Positions 57,609-64,000 of a stretch of DNA of 64,000 nucleotides are shown in pieces. Source of the stretch: Flavihumibacter profundi (lineage in GTDB: Bacteria > Bacteroidota > Bacteroidia > Chitinophagales > Chitinophagaceae); contig NZ_JAIQXE010000001.1 of the NCBI RefSeq assembly GCF_020076305.1, positions 2,202,001 through 2,266,000 of the forward strand, in the 5' to 3' direction. Under the pieces are notes generated by a model. The model worked only from the letters and a program-made list of their open reading frames with translations, was not told where the DNA came from and did no database searches. Made by a program: the position numbers and the translations under genes. Numbering within the stretch: position 1 is the stretch's first letter; each line of letters opens with the position of its first letter.

Positions 57609-58991
57609 ATGAAGCAAATTTTAGTAACATTTATTGCATTATTCACTTTTATTGCTACCAATGCCCAGCAACCACAGTCAAATGCAGATACCAGTTCATT
57701 GCTGCAGGCTTTTAAAAAGGGGCAGGTGCATGGTCAGTTAAGGTATTATTTTATGGCCACGGATAATAACGCAGGCTTGACTGATTACTTTGCAAATGCT
57801 GCCGGCGCCGCCTTAAAATATGAAACAGCACCATTCCTTGGCTTTCAATTGGGCATAGGGGGATCAATGATTTATAATATCGGTTCTTCCGACCTTACAA
57901 AACCCGACCCTGCAACCAAGCAACCTAACCGCTATGAAATCGGGTTGTTTGATATTGAAAACCCTGCCAGGAAAACCGACATAATAAAAACAGAGGAGTT
58001 ATACCTGTCTTATAAATGGAAAAGCTCGAAAGTCATTTTTGGAAAACAATTCATCAATACTCCATTTATCAACCTGCAGGACGGGCGGATGCGCCCCAAT
58101 ACAGTTGAAGGGATCTGGGCAAATATCAACGACATTAAGAAAACCAAAATCGAAACCGGTTTTTTATACAGCCTTTCGCCAAGAAGTACTACGAACTGGT
58201 TTAATACCGGGGAATCAATTGGCTTGTACCCTACCGGGATCCATACAGATGGAACAAAATCGGGGTATGCCGGCAATCTTTCCAGCAAAGGGATTGGCTT
58301 GGTCGGCATCACTTATACGCCTGCAAAAAATATCAGCCTGACCGGCTGGGAGGTTTGGGTTGAAAATATTTTCAATACCGCCCTTTTACAGGCAGATTTT
58401 AAAATACCGATAGCAAATAAAAGCAAGTTGGTAAGCGGTTTTCAATATATCAGGCAGGATGCAATTAACGACGGTGGAAATCCAGACCCGGTCAATGCGT
58501 ATTTCCCAAAAGGGGGGAAAGCACAGGTTTTAGGCGCTAAGGCGGGTTGGGAAAATAACCGTTGGCAAACATCCTTCAACTTTACCCGAATTACAGCAGA
58601 CGGGCGTTACCTGATGCCGAGGGAATGGGGTCGTGAACCTTTTTATACCTTTATGCCAAGGGAGCGGAACGATGGATTTGGGGATGTTAACGCGTATGTG
58701 GTTAAAGTGGGATATTCTTTGCCAAAATTAAACCTGAAGACCCAGGCTGGTTTTGGTTACTTTGATTTACCGGATATCAACAATTACGCCCTGAACAAAT
58801 ATGGGATGCCTTCCTATACCCAGCTGAACCTTGATGCCAGGTATAGTTTTAAAGGCTTCCTGCAGGGAATGGACCTGCAATTATTATATGTTTACAAAGG
58901 AAAATCCGGAAACACCTATGGCAATGACAAATATGTAATCAATAAGGTAAATATGAGTTTGTATAATATTGTATTGAATTATAGTTTCTGA
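57609..58991 (+). CDS. OprD-like outer-membrane porin
   Basis: 460 residues with a signal peptide (cleavage near TNA-QQ, residue ~19), many alternating beta strands and a C-terminal aromatic residue (LNYSF) as used by the BAM machinery. The pattern (ELYLSYKWKSSKVIFGKQFINTPF; ends with YSFKGFLQGMDLQLLYVYK) fits the OprD-type porin family. It is first in a tight operon with the TsdA-like and SoxB-like genes (13-bp gap), so it may admit a small sulfur anion (inference). Confidence 0.8.
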   Translation: MKQILVTFIALFTFIATNAQQPQSNADTSSLLQAFKKGQVHGQLRYYFMATDNNAGLTDYFANAAGAALKYETAPFLGFQLGIGGSMIYNIGSSDLTKPDPATKQPNRYEIGLFDIENPARKTDIIKTEELYLSYKWKSSKVIFGKQFINTPFINLQDGRMRPNTVEGIWANINDIKKTKIETGFLYSLSPRSTTNWFNTGESIGLYPTGIHTDGTKSGYAGNLSSKGIGLVGITYTPAKNISLTGWEVWVENIFNTALLQADFKIPIANKSKLVSGFQYIRQDAINDGGNPDPVNAYFPKGGKAQVLGAKAGWENNRWQTSFNFTRITADGRYLMPREWGREPFYTFMPRERNDGFGDVNAYVVKVGYSLPKLNLKTQAGFGYFDLPDINNYALNKYGMPSYTQLNLDARYSFKGFLQGMDLQLLYVYKGKSGNTYGNDKYVINKVNMSLYNIVLNYSF

Positions 58992-59004
58992 AATAATTGA
59001 CCAA

Positions 59005-60033
59005 ATGAAACACCTTAAAGAATACTGGTTGCTATACCTGCTTCTATTTATAGCAGCAATTATGATCATTAAGGGATTCCTCGGTGCAGAACATCCCACT
59101 AAAAAAATAGTATCCTCGCCGGAGGATACTGCAGAATACTGGCAGGCACCGAGCTTATTCACAGATAATGAACTGGACGGCGAAGAGAGGGAACTGGTTA
59201 TATACGGGGAGGACCTTGTTGCAAACACCTCGCGGTATTTTGGGCCAAAAGGAATTGTAAAACCAATCAACGCCGGGATGAACTGCCAGAACTGCCACCT
59301 CAATGCGGGTAAGTTACCCTGGGGAAATAATTACGGAGCTGTTTACTCTACTTATCCTAAATACAGGGATCGAAGCGGCTCAGTTGAAAGCATCACTAAA
59401 CGGGTGAATGACTGCTTCGAAAGAAGCCTGAACGGGGAGACCATAGACACTAACAGCCATGAAATGAAGGCTTTCCTTGCCTATATGAAATGGATTGGAC
59501 AAGACGTTAAAAAAGGTGAAAAGCCCAAAGGTTCGGGAATCAATGACCTTCCCTATATGGATCGCGCAGCCAGTCCGGAGAAAGGCGGGATTGTATATAA
59601 AAACAATTGCCAGACCTGCCATGGCACTCATGGCGAAGGGTTAAAAGGGCCAGCCGGTATTAGTTATACTTACCCGCCATTGTGGGGGGAAAACAGTTTT
59701 AATATTGGTGCCGGGCTATACCGTATATCCAGGCTGGCCGGATATGCAAGAGACAACATGCCCTTTGGACAATCGAGTCACAACAACCCAAAACTTACTA
59801 CCGAAGAAGCCTGGGATGTTGCTGCATTTATAAATTCGCAGCCCAGGCCTTTTATGGACCTGAGTAAAGACTGGCCGGATATTTCAAAAAAACCTATCGA
59901 CCATCCTTTTGGTCCATTTACTGATGGGTTTACAGAAAAGCAACACAAATACGGCCCTTTTCAACCCATTGCGGATGCCCGTAAAAAAGCAAAAGAAGCC
60001 GCGGATAAATCCCGCCCCCCTGCAAAACCATAA
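59005..60033 (+). CDS. tsdA: TsdA-like dihaem c-type cytochrome (thiosulfate dehydrogenase family)
   Basis: 342 residues: an N-terminal membrane helix (8-24), then two cytochrome c domains with CxxCH at 94-98 and 202-206. The layout follows the thiosulfate dehydrogenase TsdA: CQNCHLNAG, YPKYRDRSG, RVNDCFERSLNG (Cys137 in the place of the Cys ligand of haem 1), EMKAFLAYMKW, YPPLWGENSFNIGAGL, NMPFG (Met252, likely haem-2 ligand) and WDVAAFINSQPRP. TsdA joins two thiosulfates to tetrathionate and can run in reverse in some bacteria. The last ~25 residues are Lys/Ala-rich. The direction of the reaction cannot be read from sequence. Confidence 0.85.
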   Translation: MKHLKEYWLLYLLLFIAAIMIIKGFLGAEHPTKKIVSSPEDTAEYWQAPSLFTDNELDGEERELVIYGEDLVANTSRYFGPKGIVKPINAGMNCQNCHLNAGKLPWGNNYGAVYSTYPKYRDRSGSVESITKRVNDCFERSLNGETIDTNSHEMKAFLAYMKWIGQDVKKGEKPKGSGINDLPYMDRAASPEKGGIVYKNNCQTCHGTHGEGLKGPAGISYTYPPLWGENSFNIGAGLYRISRLAGYARDNMPFGQSSHNNPKLTTEEAWDVAAFINSQPRPFMDLSKDWPDISKKPIDHPFGPFTDGFTEKQHKYGPFQPIADARKKAKEAADKSRPPAKP

Positions 60034-60042
60034 ACTATTACA

Positions 60043-61854
60043 ATGGCCCACCAACACCTGCCAAAATGTACCTGCAAGAGTTGTTATGAAAAGGAAATCA
60101 GTAAGGCGGAAAAAGAACTTCATGTTGAATTATCCGCCAACAGCCGTCGCGAATTTTTGAGGAGTGCCGGTAAACTAGGATTGGGATTAGGTATTGGGGG
60201 CGGACTGGTTACGCCTCTCGCCGCATCAGCATTAAGTGATGATGACGCTGCCTACAAAGAAAAAAACATGGCGCAAAATAAGGCCATAAAAAATGGGAAA
60301 GCAACAATATTAACCCTTTTACATACGGCAGACATTCATTCACAATTGATGCCCCATGATGAATTCTTTCTCGAGAATGGCAAGCCTGTCTTTAAAAAAA
60401 GGGGCGGGTTGGCAACGCTGAAAACGATGATCAATACCCTAAGGAATAATAATCCCGCAAGCACGCTTGTTATTGATGGCGGGGATTGCTTCCAGGGTGG
60501 CGGTGTTGCCTCGATGACTGAAGGAAAAGCAATTGTACCACTCATGCACAATATTGGTTATGATATCATGCTGCCGGGCAATTGGGAAGTTGTTTATGGC
60601 AAGGAAATGATGATGAAAGATATGTTTGCTTACAATGGTGTGAAGGTTTGTGCCAATATGTTCCATAATACCAATGATGAACAGAAGGGCGACCTTATTT
60701 TCCCGCCTTATTTTATCAAGTATATCGTAGGAATTAAAATTGGTTTTATCGGGTATAATGACCCGCTTACCCCAAAGAGACAATCACCCGCTTACAGCAA
60801 GGGGATACAATTTACATTTCCGGAAAAAAATGTTGCCAGGTATATCAAAATACTGAAGGAATATGAGCAATGCCAGATGGTATTCCTCTTAACGCATATG
60901 GGGCTGGCGCAACAGGTTGGACTATCAAACCTGCCAGAAGTAAATGGAGTTGATTATATCCTCGGCGCCGATACGCATGAGCGGGTAAGGCAACCCATTG
61001 CAGGAAAATATGCAAAAGTTACTGAACCGGGTGCCTTTGGTTCATTTGTAGCAAAACTCGACATAGTGATTGAGCAGGGTGTCGTTAAAGACCATACCTA
61101 CCAATTACTGGATGCTGATCCTGAACAATACAGGGAAGATGAGGAAATGAAAGAACTGGTCAGGCAGGCAAGGGAACCTTATAAAAAAGAACTGGACCGT
61201 GTGATTGGTAAAACAAAAACGCCGTTGATGCGGTATTATGTCATTGAAACACCGATGGACAACTTTATTACGGATGCCATTATGTGGAAGTTTTCTCCAG
61301 ACATTGCCCTTAGCAATGGCTTTCGTTTTTGTCCGCCGCTTGTTCCCGACCCTGCTACCGGGATGGCCGATATAACTGCAGACTTCTTATGGAGCATGTT
61401 ACCGGTAAATAATGAGGCTAAAAAAGGATGGGTCACCGGTCAGCAATTGTGGAACTGGATGGAGAAAGAATTGCAGAATGCATTTGCAAAGGATCCTGCG
61501 AAAAGGTTTGGCGGATGGGTGGTTCGGTTTAAAGGTATGGAAGTGAATTTCACCATTGGCAAGGAAGCCGGCAAAAGGGTTAATTCAATAAAAATTGGCG
61601 GAAGGCCAATAGACCCAATGAAAGAGTACAGTATTATTGCCTGTGAAAGGGAAGGGGACCCTGATACGACCATCTGCAGGTTAGATAATGTAAAAGCACC
61701 ACAAAAACTGGGTTTAACTATGCATAGCATAATTGAAGAATACCTCAAAAAATTTTCCCCGATTTCGCCAAAGCTGGAAGGGCGCTGCACAGCCACGGAT
61801 GCTCCCGCCCAGTTACTGACACAACTGATGGGCATCGGCTATACATTCAGGTAA
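60043..61854 (+). CDS. SoxB-like metallophosphatase/5'-nucleotidase-family protein, Tat-exported
   Basis: 603 residues. A 33-residue n-region with three Cys (9, 11, 14) precedes the Tat motif SRREFL (34-39) and a Gly-rich hydrophobic core. The metallophosphatase domain (~88-380) shows DIHS (97-100) and DGGD (145-148), but the usual GNHE is GNWE (179-182) and the usual GGHTH is GADTH. A 5'-nucleotidase C-terminal domain follows (~400-590). SoxB thiosulfohydrolases belong to this fold, also start DxHxQLxP and, as I recall, carry Trp at the GNHE position. With tsdA 9 bp upstream, a sulfur role is likely but unproven; a nucleotidase is the alternative. Confidence 0.82.
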   Translation: MAHQHLPKCTCKSCYEKEISKAEKELHVELSANSRREFLRSAGKLGLGLGIGGGLVTPLAASALSDDDAAYKEKNMAQNKAIKNGKATILTLLHTADIHSQLMPHDEFFLENGKPVFKKRGGLATLKTMINTLRNNNPASTLVIDGGDCFQGGGVASMTEGKAIVPLMHNIGYDIMLPGNWEVVYGKEMMMKDMFAYNGVKVCANMFHNTNDEQKGDLIFPPYFIKYIVGIKIGFIGYNDPLTPKRQSPAYSKGIQFTFPEKNVARYIKILKEYEQCQMVFLLTHMGLAQQVGLSNLPEVNGVDYILGADTHERVRQPIAGKYAKVTEPGAFGSFVAKLDIVIEQGVVKDHTYQLLDADPEQYREDEEMKELVRQAREPYKKELDRVIGKTKTPLMRYYVIETPMDNFITDAIMWKFSPDIALSNGFRFCPPLVPDPATGMADITADFLWSMLPVNNEAKKGWVTGQQLWNWMEKELQNAFAKDPAKRFGGWVVRFKGMEVNFTIGKEAGKRVNSIKIGGRPIDPMKEYSIIACEREGDPDTTICRLDNVKAPQKLGLTMHSIIEEYLKKFSPISPKLEGRCTATDAPAQLLTQLMGIGYTFR

Positions 61855-61860
61855 GCTGAA

Positions 61861-63147
61861 TTACCTGGTTACTGAATGACCTTTAATAATTTCGACCATT
61901 TTCCTTGTCTCATCGGGATAAATGGAAATGTAATGCGAGTGTATAACAGCCGGTTTATGGTTTGCTTCATGTTCCATTTTTACATTTAGCACCTGCGATT
62001 CTTTCGCGGGCATGTGGCAATCAATACAGTTACTAATAAGGTTGGCAGCACCCAATTCCGGTGCCATCTTACAGAAGCTTCCCTTAGCCTCAGTGTGGCA
62101 GGTCATACAACGCTGTGAAAACAATGCAGTGTTTCCCCTTTCCTGCTGATGTGTATTATGGCAGGTAGAACAAGTAATTGAACCACTCACCCTGAAACAT
62201 TTACTGGCCACTAATAAGCCATATTGATTGCCATGAACATCAAGGGGTGGCATTGAGTCAGCCGGAACAGTATTATGATGTGGAATTGTATCACCGGTAA
62301 TAAAGCCAAGTGAAGGTTTCATGTCATTCGAAACGCCGGAATGGCAAACTGCGCAGGCATCCAGTTGCTGCCTTTGGGACAAGTTTGCCGCATTGATAAT
62401 AAATCTGGCCTGCTTATCTTCAGGGTGCTCGGTATGGAAGTCCACATGCTTCCCTCCTGCCCCGTGGCAACGTTCACAATTGATTCCATACACCACCGAA
62501 TTGTGATCAAATTCATCCTGGGCATGTGCTTTAGCCGGCAATACTTTTACATAGCTACTGTGGCATCCTAAACATTGCGCCTGAATCGGCCTGGTGAAAA
62601 CAGCTTCATCATCTGGATAACCCGGGCTGTTTGTCCAGGTATCCGCCATAGTATAATAGGAAACAGGTAGTTGAAAAAGATGGTTCCCTTCCCAATAAAG
62701 ATAAGTTTGTCCTCTCGTTCCGGATCCGATAACCATTCCAAACTTATAGGCTTTATCAAAGTTCCTGTTTTTAAAATTGGCCTGGAAAAATCCGGTGTCC
62801 AGTTCAACCATCCTTACACCATCATCAATACTGTAATGGAACCAGTTTTTCTTTTCTTCAAAACTCCCTTTTATATATTTCTTGAGAGGCGGTTTGGAAG
62901 TGAGGCTATGTGCGGTATGTAAAAAACTATTGTAGATGTCAGCGTGGCAATTTTTGCAGGTTGCTGAACCCACAAGGCGGTTGCCATCCGGAAGGGTTAT
63001 AACGGGATCGGGAGCCTCTGCCTGCCGGCCCACGCAAGTAGTTAAAAAAAATATTGAACCGGAAATTGCCAGGAATACAAAGGTGCGCCTTTTACCCAAA
63101 GCAAGGTTGGCAAGAAACCAGGAAAACAGGGTCGCAATCTGCCTCAT
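61861..63147 (-). CDS. Seven-haem c-type cytochrome, envelope-anchored
   Basis: 428 residues with an N-terminal hydrophobic segment (22-37) ending in LTTC (Cys38), a possible lipobox. Seven CxxCH motifs are at 64-68, 192-196, 224-228, 265-269, 326-330, 347-351 and 374-378. Many spare His residues could be distal ligands. The uneven spacing, with a ~125-residue beta-rich insert after the first haem, matches multihaem cytochromes of the NrfA/OTR-like superfamily, but I cannot name the family. It is convergent with the SoxB-like gene (6-bp gap) and probably part of the same respiratory function. Confidence 0.85.
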   Translation of the reverse strand: MRQIATLFSWFLANLALGKRRTFVFLAISGSIFFLTTCVGRQAEAPDPVITLPDGNRLVGSATCKNCHADIYNSFLHTAHSLTSKPPLKKYIKGSFEEKKNWFHYSIDDGVRMVELDTGFFQANFKNRNFDKAYKFGMVIGSGTRGQTYLYWEGNHLFQLPVSYYTMADTWTNSPGYPDDEAVFTRPIQAQCLGCHSSYVKVLPAKAHAQDEFDHNSVVYGINCERCHGAGGKHVDFHTEHPEDKQARFIINAANLSQRQQLDACAVCHSGVSNDMKPSLGFITGDTIPHHNTVPADSMPPLDVHGNQYGLLVASKCFRVSGSITCSTCHNTHQQERGNTALFSQRCMTCHTEAKGSFCKMAPELGAANLISNCIDCHMPAKESQVLNVKMEHEANHKPAVIHSHYISIYPDETRKMVEIIKGHSVTR

Positions 63148-63155
63148 AATAAATT

Positions 63156-63181
63156 ATTGGGGATGAAAATTGGGGATGAAA
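63156..63181. repeat. Perfect tandem 13-bp repeat upstream of the multihaem cytochrome
   Basis: ATTGGGGATGAAA occurs twice back to back (63156-63168 and 63169-63181), 8 bp upstream of the cytochrome start codon, in its leader or promoter on the minus strand. Confidence 0.9.
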
Positions 63182-63209
63182 ATAACAAGTTCTTCATTCC
63201 CATTATGTT

Positions 63210-63599
63210 TTAAATGGTTATTTCCAGGTAATTCCCTTCAGGATCCAAAACAACACTCTCATAATAACCATCACCGGTTGTCCTTGGCTCGCTATAAATG
63301 GTGTAATTATCTTTTCGGAGGATTTCAGTAAGTTCATTTACCTGCTCGCGCCCTCCCACTGAAATAGCAAAGTGTGCAATGCCTTTGGAAAATCCTCTTA
63401 GTCCGGTTGTTGGAAATATATTTGGTTTGTGCATGAGTTCCAGGCGCGCCGTTCCCGCACCAAAATTTATAAAGTAGGAAGTATACTGATTTTTTACATT
63501 GGTATATTTTTCACCGGAAGTGGCACCAAAATATTTCAGGTAGAATTCTTTCATGAGTTCCAGGTCATCGACCCAAATTGCAAGGTGTTCTATTTTCAT
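63210..63599 (-). CDS. VOC-family protein (glyoxalase/dioxygenase fold)
   Basis: 129 residues: one vicinal-oxygen-chelate unit pair (MKIEHLAIWVDDLELMKEFY ... HFAISVGG ... DPEGNYLEITI). His5, a central His and the C-terminal Glu could be metal ligands. The family includes glyoxalase I, fosfomycin-resistance proteins and dioxygenases; no substrate can be assigned. Confidence 0.88.
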   Translation of the reverse strand: MKIEHLAIWVDDLELMKEFYLKYFGATSGEKYTNVKNQYTSYFINFGAGTARLELMHKPNIFPTTGLRGFSKGIAHFAISVGGREQVNELTEILRKDNYTIYSEPRTTGDGYYESVVLDPEGNYLEITI

Positions 63600-63658
63600 G
63601 ATATGGCTGGTTAAGCAGGCAAATATCCAACATAGTAACTGAACGATCTATTCCCTAA

Positions 63659-63760
63659 TCAGTAGAGTATCCAAGAAATAACCAAAGTAAATAGAACAAC
63701 GGTGTAAGCTAATGCGCCGCTGCTGAAGCGGGTGACGATATTGTTATCTGCGCGTGCCAT
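63659..63760 (-). CDS. 33-residue single-span membrane protein
   Basis: ATG at 63760 and TGA at 63661-63659. The product starts MARADNNIVTRFSSG and ends in a hydrophobic span (ALAYTVVLFTLVISWILY), a typical small membrane subunit layout with a basic, polar N-terminus inside. No Shine-Dalgarno is obvious, as is common in this phylum. Such proteins are often extra subunits of respiratory or transport complexes; no family was recognised. Confidence 0.55.
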   Translation of the reverse strand: MARADNNIVTRFSSGALAYTVVLFTLVISWILY

Positions 63761-63923
63761 AGTTAATTTGTTTTAAAAGGGTTAAAGGATAAAAGTGTAC
63801 AATTTGTATAAGCTTTGCAGGAAACGCATAGGAACCTTATTGGAACCTTATTAGTATCATGGAGGTGACAAGGGGGAGTGTAAAATAAACTGTGTCAATT
63901 TTTCAAAGTTCTATTTTTCAATG

Positions 63924-64000
63924 CGCTGTGCAGATTGATAATTATTCCGACACAGCCGATCTATGTTCTAAAGATGCAATAATTATCAATCAGTACAGCG
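63924..64000. repeat. 23-bp imperfect inverted repeat at the window edge
   Basis: Arms 63924-63946 and 63978-64000 match at 20 of 23 positions (CGCTGT, three changed bases, then GATTGATAATTATT), around a 31-nt loop. No coding frame covers it. It could be a hairpin RNA, a long terminator-like structure or the end of a mobile element; the window stops at the arm. Region 63761-63923 holds a direct repeat GGAACCTTATT (63831-63841 and 63842-63852) and nothing else recognisable. Confidence 0.7.

Overview
This 64 kb window is chromosomal DNA from a member of the Bacteroidota, most likely a Chitinophagaceae-type bacterium. The evidence is promoters of the TTTG-N19-TAnnTTTG kind (best seen before atpG and before the SAM riboswitch), a short secreted protein with a type IX secretion (T9SS) sorting domain, a DUF6089 outer-membrane protein, a 1,109-residue SecA, a LytTR response regulator, and few strong Shine-Dalgarno sites. 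It is gene-dense and mostly housekeeping. I found no tRNA, rRNA, CRISPR array, transposase or prophage gene.

Layout. 1-5 kb: the end of a LytTR regulator, then methionine genes (metX on the minus strand; osmC-like and metZ-like on the plus strand). 3.3-10.2 kb (minus): a beta-CASP RNase, a DUF4442 protein and a papain-like protease packed with almost no gaps, then lysA, scpB and a lone atpG. 10.4-13.7 kb: secA. 13.8-20 kb (minus): a DUF5009 acyltransferase-like membrane protein, a small secreted protein and two amidohydrolase genes holding three amidohydrolase modules. 20-27.5 kb (plus): deoC, a SPOR protein, an M20 amidohydrolase, the malic enzyme/phosphotransacetylase fusion, mlaE-mlaF and sucD. 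27.6-36.6 kb: a T9SS cargo protein, a 2,029-residue alpha-2-macroglobulin, a FAD oxidoreductase and a membrane protein. 36.6-39.2 kb: a mARC/YcbX-like MOSC protein, a SelW-like protein, mobA and an MtfA-like peptidase. 39.5-50 kb (plus): aspS, the ATP-grasp/alpha-E/transglutaminase operon, rarA, an M28 peptidase, a GNAT protein and two secreted proteins. 50.2-53.1 kb: uvrA (minus). 53.2-56 kb: a promoter, SAM-I riboswitch and terminator controlling metB-like and hom genes. 56-64 kb: a CrtI-like oxidoreductase, then an apparent sulfur redox locus (porin, TsdA-like dihaem cytochrome, SoxB-like metallophosphatase) convergent with a seven-haem cytochrome gene, then a VOC protein and an unlisted 33-residue membrane protein.

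How the genes work together. Methionine synthesis is split over two sites: homoserine is made by hom (54.7 kb), acetylated by MetX (0.6 kb) and carried on by MetZ-like sulfhydrylation (2.2 kb) or MetB-like transsulfuration (53.5 kb). Only the MetB/Hom unit shows a SAM riboswitch. The most interesting region is 57.4-63.2 kb, whose parts suggest thiosulfate/tetrathionate chemistry in the cell envelope, with a SoxB-like protein that has changed active-site motifs.
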